From positions 1-60,991 of the forward strand of contig JAQWJQ010000230.1 in assembly GCA_029248265.1 (NCBI GenBank): 60,991 nt of DNA, given 5' to 3'. Source of the stretch: Planctomycetota bacterium. Its GTDB lineage: Bacteria; Planctomycetota; UBA1135; GCA-002686595. A model generated the notes under the pieces. The model was not told where the DNA came from and ran no database searches. It saw only the letters and a list, made by a program, of their open reading frames with translations. This document shows, in pieces, positions 16,225 through 23,885 of the stretch. How positions within the stretch are numbered: the first letter of the stretch is position 1; each line of letters begins with the position of its first letter. A program made the position numbers and the translations under genes.

Positions 16225-17037
16225 ATGACCCTCCGCTCGCTCGCGCCCTGCGCCCTGATCGTCGCCGCCCTCGCCGCCTCCTGCGCCTCCTCCGAGGAGC
16301 ATCAGGCCGCGGACCCGGTGGCCTCCGAACCCCAGTGGACCGAGCTCTTCAACGGGCAGGACCTCACCGGCTGGCAGGTGAAGATCCGCGGGTTCGAACT
16401 GGGTGACAACCACGGGGACACGTTCCGCGTGGAGGACGGCCTGCTCAAGGTCAGCTACGACCAGTACGAGAGCTTCGACGGCAAGTTCGGCCACATCTTC
16501 TACGAGGAGCCCCTCTCCTCCTACGACCTGCGCGTGACCTACCGCTTCGTCGGAGAGCAGTGCCCCGGCGGACCCGGCTGGGCCTTCCGCAACAGCGGCG
16601 TCATGCTCCACGGCCAGTCCGCCGAGAGCGTCCCCAAGGACCAGGAGTTCCCCGTCTCCATCGAGGGCCAGTTCCTGGGCCAGGTCACCGGCGGCGGCGA
16701 CCGGCCCACCGCCAACCTGTGCACCCCCGCCACTCACGTGGTCATGGACGAAGAGCTGCACACCCAGCACTGCACCAACTCCACGAGCAAGACCTACATG
16801 GACGACGAGTGGGTCACCGTGGAGTTCCAGGTCCGCGGCAACGAGAGCATCACCCACCTCATCGACGGCGAGCCGGTGCTCGCCTACCAGAAGCCCCAGC
16901 TCGATCCGGGTGACGACAAGGCCCGCCTGCTCATGAACCTCGGCCAGTCGGCCATGCTCTCGCGGGGGACCATCTCCCTCCAGGCAGAGAGCCACCCCAT
17001 CGAGTTCAAGAGCGTCGCCGTCAAGGTCTACGAGTAA
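16225..17037 (+). CDS. DUF1080 (3-keto-disaccharide hydrolase-like) lipoprotein
   Basis: 270 aa, start ATG at 16225. Lipobox AALAASC (Cys20). WTELFNGQDLTGWQVK and YDLRVTYRFVGEQCP are hallmarks of DUF1080, a concanavalin-like jelly-roll abundant in Planctomycetes and Bacteroidetes; characterised members hydrolyse 3-keto-glycosides. A NSGVMLHGQ motif and a C-terminal VEFQVRGNESITHLIDGE strand pair complete the fold. A TACCAT box at 16168-16173 would give a leader of about 45 nt. Target glycoside is unknown. Confidence 0.85.
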   Translation: MTLRSLAPCALIVAALAASCASSEEHQAADPVASEPQWTELFNGQDLTGWQVKIRGFELGDNHGDTFRVEDGLLKVSYDQYESFDGKFGHIFYEEPLSSYDLRVTYRFVGEQCPGGPGWAFRNSGVMLHGQSAESVPKDQEFPVSIEGQFLGQVTGGGDRPTANLCTPATHVVMDEELHTQHCTNSTSKTYMDDEWVTVEFQVRGNESITHLIDGEPVLAYQKPQLDPGDDKARLLMNLGQSAMLSRGTISLQAESHPIEFKSVAVKVYE

Positions 17038-17069
17038 GGCGCGCGTGACCCGGAGGGGTGACCGGCGGG

Positions 17070-17101
17070 CTCTGCGCCTGGTGAACTCTGCGCCTGGTGA
17101 A
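17070..17101. repeat. Perfect tandem duplication of 16 bp
   Basis: The 16-mer CTCTGCGCCTGGTGAA occurs twice back to back (17070-17085, 17086-17101) between the convergent DUF1080 gene and a small membrane protein gene. Confidence 0.85.
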
Positions 17102-17109
17102 CCCTGGCC

Positions 17110-17295
17110 TCAGCGGCCGCGGATCATGCGTCGCCAGAGCCATACGGTGAGTAGCACCACCGCGGCGCCAAGGGCCGAGTAGGCGGCCCGCCACCTGAGG
17201 ATCAGATCAGGAGTGCTCGCCTCCGCGGAGTGGAGGAAACCGTAGAGGGCAAAGAGGGAGAGCGCCCCGGCAGGGATGAGGAGGAAGTAGCGCAT
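17110..17295 (-). CDS. Small two-TM membrane protein
   Basis: 61 aa, MRYFLLIPAGALSLFALYGF followed by a short polar loop and a second helix (YSALGAAVVLLTVWLWRRMI). Positive residues at the C-terminus fit a cytoplasmic tail. It lies downstream of the kinase gene on the same strand, beyond a strong hairpin. The hydrophobic pattern and compact ORF support a real gene, but no family is recognised. Confidence 0.55.
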   Translation of the reverse strand: MRYFLLIPAGALSLFALYGFLHSAEASTPDLILRWRAAYSALGAAVVLLTVWLWRRMIRGR

Positions 17296-17344
17296 GGGGA
17301 TATTCTCGTCCTCCCTCGGCTCCCGAGCCTCGCATCTGCGCTAA

Positions 17345-17375
17345 GGGCACCGATCAGCGGGGCTGATCGGTGCCC
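17345..17375 (-). terminator. Perfect 14-bp hairpin after the kinase gene
   Basis: GGGCACCGATCAGC (17345-17358) pairs fully with 17362-17375 across a 3-nt loop. It lies 45 bp past the kinase stop codon; no U-run follows on either strand, so its efficiency as an intrinsic terminator is uncertain. Confidence 0.7.
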
Positions 17376-17419
17376 AGGGAGCTCGCCCAGCCGCGCCGCG
17401 GAGGGCGAACCTGGCCGGC

Positions 17420-19543
17420 TCAGCTCCGCTTGCGAGGCGCGGAGCCCGCGGCTGAGAGGACGGAGATCGTCAACGCCGCGAGGAGGCTGGCGCCCACCAT
17501 GATCCGGGTCCCGCCGGAGGGTAGACCAAAGACCGTCCCATACACCGTCGGGAGCGCCGAGCGCAGGGCGAGGGTCAAGGCACCAGCTGCTCCCATCGCG
17601 ACCGTGGCGAGGTGGAGGCGCCCCGCCCGGTAGAGCAGAACAGAGACGACCCCGAGGACCAGCATCGGCGCCAGTGGCACCGGCGACTCCAGCCCGACGC
17701 CGCGATCATCGGCCAAACACACCAGCAGCATGGTGAGCCCGCCGATCGACGCGGCGGCCCAGGCCCCATAGAGCAACTTCTCTCGCGTCGTCCGGGACCA
17801 GCACGCCAGGAGGGCGCCGCGCTGACAGAAGGCCGTGGAGAGGAGCAATGACACAAGGACGGCGACCTCAGAGCTCGCGCGGGGAGCCCCCCGAAGAGCC
17901 AGGACGCCCAACCCCCAGGACACGCAGGCGAAGAGCGACACCACCCCGACGCGGATCAGCGGCACGTAGCGCAGGAACCGATAGGGCGGCAGGCCGGGCT
18001 CTGCCTTGGTCCAGCGCTGGAAGGCCCAGAGCAGGATCGAGAAGACCGGCACCGCAAGCAGCAGGAGGGATGCGGCCATCGCCCACTGATGGATGAAGAC
18101 CGAGTCCTGCGGGATCGCCGAGGTCGAGCTGAGGGTGGCGTCAAAGTCCCTGAGGCCCCGGTCGAACCGCCCCATGGCCGCCTCGATGCCATCGCCCTGC
18201 ATGCGACTTACCAGCGCCGCGATGACACTGACCGGGAAGGCCAGCAGCGCGACGAGGTCCGGCCAGTCGAAGCTTCGAAGCAGGCTGGGGGCGCTCCAGG
18301 GCCGTGGCGCCGCCTCGATCTCGTCGACCTCGCTGACGCTGGACCGCCCGTGATCCACCGGGGTCTCCCGCGCGACTGGCGCCCCTTCGCCGTCCCAGAC
18401 CCCCTTCAGCTGGCGCTCGATGTCAGCGGCGCTCTGGGGCCGCCGGCCAGGCTCCCGCTCGAGAGCGGAGAGGACCACGTCGTCGATCCCCGCGTCGACG
18501 CCGGCCACACGCGAGGGCGGCTCGACGACGCCGGCGGGCACGTGGCCCGTGAGCATCTCGTAGAAGATCACCCCGAGGGAGAAGAGGTCCGCGCGGTGGT
18601 CCACCTCCCGGGGGCGCTCCAGCTGCTCGGGCGCCATATAGCGGAGGGTGCCCATGGCCTGGTCCGTGCGGGTCAGCTGCAGGGCGCCGTCGTCGCCGCT
18701 CAGCTTGGCGAGGCCGAAGTCCACGAGCTTGACGCCGCCGAAGCGGTCGAAGAGCACGTTCTCGGGCTTGATGTCCCGATGCACCACGCCCTGGTCGTGG
18801 GCGTACTGGAGCGCTTCGCACAGGGCCGGGACGATGGCCAGCGCCTCCGCCTGGGGCAGCCGTCCCTCCTCCAGCATCTGGCGCAGATCGGCCCCGTCCA
18901 CGAGCTCCATGACGATCCAGGCGAGGTCCTCGCCCTGGCCGAAGTCGTGCACCGAGACGATGCCGGGGTGCACCAGCCGCGCGAGCGCCTGGGCCTCGCG
19001 CTGGAACCGCTCGGACCACCCCTCGACCTTGCCGGGGGGTGGCAGCAGCACCTTGATCGCGACCTCTCGGTCGAGCTTCACCTGCCGCGCCCGGAAGACG
19101 GCCCCCATGCCGCCCCGGCCGAGGCTCTCGAACAACTCGTAGTCGTCGAGCTCGGCCTGCACTCTGTCGCGCAGCGCTTCGAGCTCCTCCGACGAGACCC
19201 GCGCCTTCGCAGCGGCGCCCAGATGGTCCGCACCGGAGGGGTGGCGTTCAGCTAGGACGACCCTTCCAGGCTCGAGTCCCGGCCCAGGAGCCGGCTCAAC
19301 ACGGTCCGAGAGGGGTGCTTCGACCACAGGACGGTCGGGCGTCCCGGACGGGGGCGCGGAGGGCGGCTCCGCGTCGCCCGCGGGACCCTTCGCGGCACGC
19401 GCGAGCTGGAGCAGGACCCAGATCACGACGCCCGTCATCAGGATCAGAAAGAGCAAGAGGAGGCCGGCCTGGATCCATGGCGCCACCCGATCGAAGATGG
19501 GGGAAGACGGACTGTCGGAGGCCTGGGCGAGCACGAGGAGCAT
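17420..19543 (-). CDS. Membrane Ser/Thr protein kinase (PknB-type) with polytopic C-terminus
   Basis: 707 aa. TM helix near the N-terminus (about 26-48), a Pro-rich linker (50-110), then the kinase domain (about 135-400): P-loop LGRGGMGAVF (141-150), VAIK lysine 164, HRDIKPEN (255-262), DFG (275-277) and APE (304-306), all intact, so an active Hanks-type kinase. The C-terminal third (about 430-707) is a membrane region with six or so helices instead of PASTA or sensor domains. It follows the ECF sigma gene by 121 bp on the same strand, the arrangement of planctomycete ECF groups in which a kinase is thought to control the sigma factor. The input signal may be sensed by the membrane domain. 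Confidence 0.92.
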   Translation of the reverse strand: MLLVLAQASDSPSSPIFDRVAPWIQAGLLLLFLILMTGVVIWVLLQLARAAKGPAGDAEPPSAPPSGTPDRPVVEAPLSDRVEPAPGPGLEPGRVVLAERHPSGADHLGAAAKARVSSEELEALRDRVQAELDDYELFESLGRGGMGAVFRARQVKLDREVAIKVLLPPPGKVEGWSERFQREAQALARLVHPGIVSVHDFGQGEDLAWIVMELVDGADLRQMLEEGRLPQAEALAIVPALCEALQYAHDQGVVHRDIKPENVLFDRFGGVKLVDFGLAKLSGDDGALQLTRTDQAMGTLRYMAPEQLERPREVDHRADLFSLGVIFYEMLTGHVPAGVVEPPSRVAGVDAGIDDVVLSALEREPGRRPQSAADIERQLKGVWDGEGAPVARETPVDHGRSSVSEVDEIEAAPRPWSAPSLLRSFDWPDLVALLAFPVSVIAALVSRMQGDGIEAAMGRFDRGLRDFDATLSSTSAIPQDSVFIHQWAMAASLLLLAVPVFSILLWAFQRWTKAEPGLPPYRFLRYVPLIRVGVVSLFACVSWGLGVLALRGAPRASSEVAVLVSLLLSTAFCQRGALLACWSRTTREKLLYGAWAAASIGGLTMLLVCLADDRGVGLESPVPLAPMLVLGVVSVLLYRAGRLHLATVAMGAAGALTLALRSALPTVYGTVFGLPSGGTRIMVGASLLAALTISVLSAAGSAPRKRS

Positions 19544-19664
19544 GGGAGTGTTGGGCGGGCGTGGCGTGGAGCGAGAGGTCCGACCCTCGGGGTCCCCCGC
19601 TCGGGGGCGCCCGAGGCTGGACAGGGTGACACACGGGAGGCCCGCTGCCCTGTTACACCGGATC

Positions 19665-20387
19665 TCAAGATTCGCCCGAGAGCGCCGCGGAGAGGAGCTC
19701 GAGCTCCTGGCCCGCCTCCTCGGCGGACCCGACGCTGTCCGTCACCACCTGGACCAAGAGCTCCCGGTAACGCCTGCGGAGCCGCATCAGGGTGACCCGC
19801 AGGGCCACGGGCTTCATGTCCAGCTCCCGAGCCAGCTGCTCCCGGGGACGGTCATCGCCCTGGATCGACAGCAGCGGGCCCAGGACCTCGAACCTGCGGG
19901 TGTCTCCGCTTCGCTTCATCTCCTGCTCCAGCAGCAGGAGGCCCTGGTCGAGGACACTCTTGGCCCAAGCCCGGTCGAAGGCGCAGGCGGGGTCGTCGAG
20001 GGACTCCCCCGCGAGCTCGAGCCGGCGCTCCCCCTCCTCGGGGTCGATGGGGATGGGGACCGCCCCCCCACCACGCTTGAGCGCCCGCTCGCGGGCGACC
20101 TCGTCCCGCTCATGGTTCCTGAGGGCACCCAGCAACCACGCCCGAAAGGGGACGACGTCATCCTTGACCGTCGAGAGCCCGTCTCGTGAGAGGAGCTGGG
20201 CGAAGAAGCCCTGCACGAGGTCGGCCGCCCGGTCGGCATCACGGCCCCTCCGGCGGAGGTGGGCGTAGAGCGGGAACCAGTACTGGTTGCAGAGGCGCTC
20301 GAGGGACACGCGCCGAAGCTCGGCGTCAGAGCTGGCCCCGCCGCGGACGATGGACCAGTGCGTGGAGTGGAAGGTGGCGTCCCCCAT
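19665..20387 (-). CDS. ECF-type RNA polymerase sigma factor (planctomycete kinase-associated group)
   Basis: 240 aa. It opens with FHSTHWSIVRGG, reminiscent of the T-x-W-S-x-V start of planctomycete ECF sigmas. The sigma-2 part is RLCNQYWFPLYAHLRRRG with DADRAADLVQGFFAQLL (region 2.1-2.2, core binding), and sigma-4 near the C-terminus contains ARELDMKPVALRVTLMRLR (helix-turn-helix binding -35). The long spacer between regions 2 and 4 (about 60-90 residues) is typical of these groups. No anti-sigma gene is adjacent; the downstream kinase is the likely regulator, possibly by phosphorylation. Confidence 0.9.
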   Translation of the reverse strand: MGDATFHSTHWSIVRGGASSDAELRRVSLERLCNQYWFPLYAHLRRRGRDADRAADLVQGFFAQLLSRDGLSTVKDDVVPFRAWLLGALRNHERDEVARERALKRGGGAVPIPIDPEEGERRLELAGESLDDPACAFDRAWAKSVLDQGLLLLEQEMKRSGDTRRFEVLGPLLSIQGDDRPREQLARELDMKPVALRVTLMRLRRRYRELLVQVVTDSVGSAEEAGQELELLSAALSGES

Positions 20388-20455
20388 GGCTAGAGAGGAT
20401 CACCGTGGGCCTTTTGGATCGCAACCGAGGAGAGCGATAACGAACCGAAGGGAGC

Positions 20456-20899
20456 TCAGAGGGTCATCCACTGGACCCAGACGGTCGCCCCTTCCGCTTC
20501 CTGCCGGACCCACGCGCTGAGGACGCGCGCCGGGGCGGGCTCGAGGTGGTCCAGCACCAACAGCTCCCCCTCGGCACCACCCCACCAGTCCTCGGTGCAC
20601 GCGGCGGGGTCGAAGGACCCGGGATCGAACGCGGCGGGGTCCACCATGGACGGGTCGAAGATCTCCGCGGGCGCGGACGCGTCGGTGCGGAACTTGAAGT
20701 GGATCAGGTCGTCGAGGCTGTCCTGCAGCTCGAAGCCGAGGGGAGTGATGTCCTGCCCGCTGGTGAGGTACATCACCCGCTGGCACCTATCGACCTGGGC
20801 AGGCGACGGGCTCGTGGTGCTCACGTCTCTTCCAAACTCCAGACAGGAACTGAGCGCGATGACGGAGGCGCAGAGGAGAACGACGACGCGTCGATTCAT
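20456..20899 (-). CDS. Small lipoprotein of unknown function
   Basis: 147 aa. Signal peptide with lipobox VIALSSC (Cys19). The mature part holds repeats of a DPxxFDPxxFDPAAC type and two further Cys (in VDRCQRVMYL and PAACTEDWW) that could form a disulfide. I recognise no domain. It lies between the cyclodeaminase-like gene (36 bp upstream) and the ECF sigma gene (68 bp downstream) on the same strand, so it might be co-transcribed with the sigma/kinase pair. Confidence 0.7.
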   Translation of the reverse strand: MNRRVVVLLCASVIALSSCLEFGRDVSTTSPSPAQVDRCQRVMYLTSGQDITPLGFELQDSLDDLIHFKFRTDASAPAEIFDPSMVDPAAFDPGSFDPAACTEDWWGGAEGELLVLDHLEPAPARVLSAWVRQEAEGATVWVQWMTL

Positions 20900-20935
20900 G
20901 GCTGAGGTTCGAGTCGGCGGCGGTCCAGCCGGCGC

Positions 20936-21913
20936 TCAGAGGTCCACGGAGAGGCCGAGACCCAGCTCCCGCGCCCGGGCGAGGGCCCGGGATGCGGCGG
21001 CCACGTCCTGGACCGCGTGCCCGACGGACTTGAAGAGGGTGATCTCGTCCTCGCGGCTCCGCCCCGTCGCGGCGCCCCGGGCCACCGCCCCGAGCGGTGT
21101 CCACCGATCGCGCGCCGTCAGGCCGTCCCGCTCGGCGGCTACCAGCTCTCCGGCTTCTCCGAGGGCCGCCTCCACGTCGTCCACGAAGATGGTGGACCGC
21201 TCGATGGAGCGTGGGTCGAGCTCGAGCATGTCGAGGGTGAAGCTCCCCACGCCGTTGAGGTGCGCGCCCTCCTTCAAGTCGGCGCCGTCGAGCACCGGGG
21301 TCCTCGAGGTGGTCGCCGCGCAGATCACGTCAGCACCTCGCACCGCCTCCGCGGCGGAGGCCACCGGGATCAGGCGGGGCTGCACCTGGTCCTGCATCCC
21401 GCGGCAGAAGCGCTCCGCGGAGTCGAGGCTGCGCGCGGCGACGCGCACCTCAGTGAGGTCCCGCACCGCATCGATGGCCAGGAGCTGGGTCCGGCCCTGG
21501 GCGCCGCAGCCGATCAGGGCGCCGACGGAGGCGTCCTCGCGGGCGAGCAGGTCCGTGGCCGCGCCGCTGGCGGCGCCGGTGCGCCACGCGGTCAACGCCG
21601 TCCCGTCGATGAGCGCGTCGGGCTCCCCGGTCTCGGGGTCGAGGACCTCCACCAACCCAGTGACCACTGGCCGACCGGCCCGCTCGTTGCGAGGGAAGAC
21701 CGAGACGACCTTGGTCGCGAGCCCCATGGACGGGACATACGCGCCCATGAGGAACGAGACCGCGCCTTGGTCCTCCACGGAGAGGTGGATCCGCTGGGGG
21801 GCGACCGCGTCACCGGCGGAGAGCGCCCCGAAGGCCTCCTTCATGGCGGCCACGGCGTCACGCATGGGGAGCGCTTCGCGGAGGTCGCGCTCGGACAGGA
21901 TGAGGAGGTTCAC
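20936..21913 (-). CDS. Ornithine cyclodeaminase / mu-crystallin family protein
   Basis: 325 aa with a GTG start at 21913, supported by a TAACGT box 6 nt before it. The Rossmann motif GCGAQG (135-140) binds NAD(P), with conserved Lys68 (ATKVVSVFP) and Arg111 (TAWRTGAAS) in the active-site positions used by the family. Members include ornithine cyclodeaminase, alanine dehydrogenase, ketimine reductases and N-substituted amino-acid synthases; the exact substrate cannot be read. It is divergent from L-serine dehydratase, so a link to amino-acid turnover is plausible. Confidence 0.88.
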   Translation of the reverse strand: MNLLILSERDLREALPMRDAVAAMKEAFGALSAGDAVAPQRIHLSVEDQGAVSFLMGAYVPSMGLATKVVSVFPRNERAGRPVVTGLVEVLDPETGEPDALIDGTALTAWRTGAASGAATDLLAREDASVGALIGCGAQGRTQLLAIDAVRDLTEVRVAARSLDSAERFCRGMQDQVQPRLIPVASAAEAVRGADVICAATTSRTPVLDGADLKEGAHLNGVGSFTLDMLELDPRSIERSTIFVDDVEAALGEAGELVAAERDGLTARDRWTPLGAVARGAATGRSREDEITLFKSVGHAVQDVAAASRALARARELGLGLSVDL

Positions 21914-21919
21914 GGCCTG

Positions 21920-21925
21920 ACGTTA
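21920..21925 (-). promoter_or_regulatory. Putative -10 box (TAACGT), leaderless start
   Basis: On the minus strand TAACGT ends 6 nt before the GTG at 21913, so transcription would begin at the start codon. It supports GTG as the true start. Confidence 0.4.
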
Positions 21926-22028
21926 CCGACCTTCAAAGGTCCTGGCGGCACAGATCCGACCGGAAGGCGGACCTGCGGGGCCACGCTCCCTGACCGCGGG
22001 ACCTGAGAGACCAGAGGGCGCGGCGCGC

Positions 22029-22034
22029 TACCAT
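22029..22034 (+). promoter_or_regulatory. Putative -10 box (TACCAT), leaderless start
   Basis: GCTACCAT overlaps the first possible ATG (22033) and ends 7 nt before the second (22042). If it is the -10 element, only the ATG at 22042 can be the start. Confidence 0.4.
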
Positions 22035-22041
22035 GGGCGCC

Positions 22042-23616
22042 ATGACCACGCCCCTCCCTCCCAGCATCTTCAATGACGTGGTCGGCCCCGTGATGCGTGG
22101 GCCCTCGAGCTCCCACTCCGCGGCGTCGGTACGCATCGCGCGCATGGCCCGCGACCTGGTCGGCGGCCAACCCGACAGGGTCCTGGTGGAGTTTGATACG
22201 GAAGGCTCCCTGGCCACGACCCACGAGAGCCAGGGCTCGGACATGGGTCTCTTTGGCGGACTGCTCGGCTGGGACGCCGACGACCCGCGGCTGGGCGAGT
22301 CTGCCGAGCACCTGGAAGCGGCCGGGATCGAGATGGAGATCAAGATCGCCCGCCTCGACGACCCCCACCCCAACACCTACCGCCTCACGCTCTGGCGCGG
22401 CAGCGAAGAGCACCAGATGGTCGCCATCTCCACCGGCGGTGGCATGATCGAGGTCCTCGAGATTGACCGCGCCCCTGTGAGCCTGCGCGGTGACTACGAC
22501 GTGACGCTCATCGAGCTCGAAGGTGACGCGGCGCAGTGCGCGGGGGCGCTTGCCGAGCGGTCTGACGTGGACGTGGCGGCGCCGGCGGGGGACGCCATGG
22601 TCGCCGTGCAGGCAAGGCGCGCCCTCGCGGACGAAGACCTCGCGGGGCTCCCGGGGCTGCGACGCGTCCGCCGCATGGCCGCCGTCCTCCCGGTCCGTTC
22701 GCGGGCCGGCATGAGCGTCCCCTTCCTCCACGCCGGTCAGATGGTGGAGACCGCCGACCCGGAGAGCCGCCCCCTCTCCGCCTTCGCCCTCGAGTACGAG
22801 TGCGCCCGCGGCGGGCTCGGCGAGGCGGAGGTGATGGAGCAGATGCGCCGCATCCTCGACATCGTCCGCGGCGGGATCCGAGAGGGCCTCGCCGGGACGG
22901 AGTACACCGACCGCGTCCTCCCGCGCCAGAGCCACCGGTTCGCGGAGAGGCTCGGGGCGGGCGACCTGCACGAGGCCGGCGTGCTCAACCAGGCCATCCT
23001 CTACGTCACCGCCCTCATGGAGGTGAAGAGCTCCATGGGCGTGATCGTCGCCGCCCCCACCGCGGGCTCCTGCGCGACGTTCCCGGCCACCTGCGTCGCG
23101 GCGGCGGAAGCCATGGACGCCGACGACGACCGCACCCTGCGAGCCATGCTCGCCGCCGGACTCATCGGCGTCTTCGTCACCACCCGCTCGAGCTTCGCGG
23201 CCGAGGTCGGCGGCTGCCAGGCAGAGACCGGCGCCGGCGCCGCCATGGCGGCGGCCGCCCTGGTAGAGCTCTCGGGCGGCAGCGCCGCCACGGCGCTCGG
23301 CGCCGCGAGCCACGCCCTCCAGAACGTGCTTGGCCTCATCTGTGACCCCGTGGCCAACCGCGTCGAGGCGCCGTGCCTCGGCCGCAACATCACCGGCGCC
23401 GCCAACGCCATCGCCAGCGCCAACATCGCCCTCTCTGGCTTCCTCCACCTCATCCCCCTGGACGAAGTCCTGGACGCCCACCGCGAGGTGTCCAAGAGCA
23501 TGGCCCGCGAGCTGCGCTGCACCGCCCTGGGCGGCCTGTCGGTCACGCCGACATCGCGCGCCATCGAGGCCGAACTGGCCGCGGGCTGCGGTGGCGGCTC
23601 CTGCGGCACCTGCTGA
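22042..23616 (+). CDS. sdaA: L-serine ammonia-lyase, iron-sulfur dependent, single chain
   Basis: 524 aa. It deaminates L-serine to pyruvate and ammonia. The N-terminal beta domain has VMRGPSSSHSAASVRIA, and the alpha domain APTAGSCATFPATC, with CDPVANRVEAPCLGRN and a Cys-rich tail (AAGCGGGSCGTC) as candidates for the oxygen-sensitive [4Fe-4S] ligands. An ACT-like segment lies between (about 150-230). Beta and alpha domains fused in one chain is the layout of E. coli SdaA. The start at 22042 is preferred over 22033 because the upstream TACCAT box would overlap 22033. Confidence 0.92.
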   Translation: MTTPLPPSIFNDVVGPVMRGPSSSHSAASVRIARMARDLVGGQPDRVLVEFDTEGSLATTHESQGSDMGLFGGLLGWDADDPRLGESAEHLEAAGIEMEIKIARLDDPHPNTYRLTLWRGSEEHQMVAISTGGGMIEVLEIDRAPVSLRGDYDVTLIELEGDAAQCAGALAERSDVDVAAPAGDAMVAVQARRALADEDLAGLPGLRRVRRMAAVLPVRSRAGMSVPFLHAGQMVETADPESRPLSAFALEYECARGGLGEAEVMEQMRRILDIVRGGIREGLAGTEYTDRVLPRQSHRFAERLGAGDLHEAGVLNQAILYVTALMEVKSSMGVIVAAPTAGSCATFPATCVAAAEAMDADDDRTLRAMLAAGLIGVFVTTRSSFAAEVGGCQAETGAGAAMAAAALVELSGGSAATALGAASHALQNVLGLICDPVANRVEAPCLGRNITGAANAIASANIALSGFLHLIPLDEVLDAHREVSKSMARELRCTALGGLSVTPTSRAIEAELAAGCGGGSCGTC

Positions 23617-23639
23617 GGCCGCCCGACGCCAGCTCCCGA

Positions 23640-23654
23640 GGGGCCTGTGGCCCC
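23640..23654 (+). terminator. GC hairpin downstream of serine dehydratase
   Basis: GGGGCC-TGT-GGCCCC, 24 nt after the stop; a second hairpin, CCGCCC-TT-GGGCGG, follows at 23672-23685. Neither has a U-tract. Confidence 0.45.
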
Positions 23655-23885
23655 AGGTCGAGACGTGTCTCCCGCCCTTGGGCGGCTCGAGGGGGCAAGG
23701 CCTGAGCCAGGAGCCCCGGTTCAAGGCGGACCACGCCGCCCATAGACCACTGCATAAAAGCTACTTACGGCTGCCGAAGGACGATTCCTGGGACCGCCGG
23801 TCCGGTTCGATCGGTGGAGCGCACTTGGGGGTGTCCGGGCCAACAGGCCCAACCCAACTCACCCCTCCAAGCCGGCCCCAATCCG

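Noticed and set aside
21910-23724. 604-residue minus-strand frame opposite serine dehydratase
   Set aside because: Shadow of a strongly conserved gene; no motif of its own.
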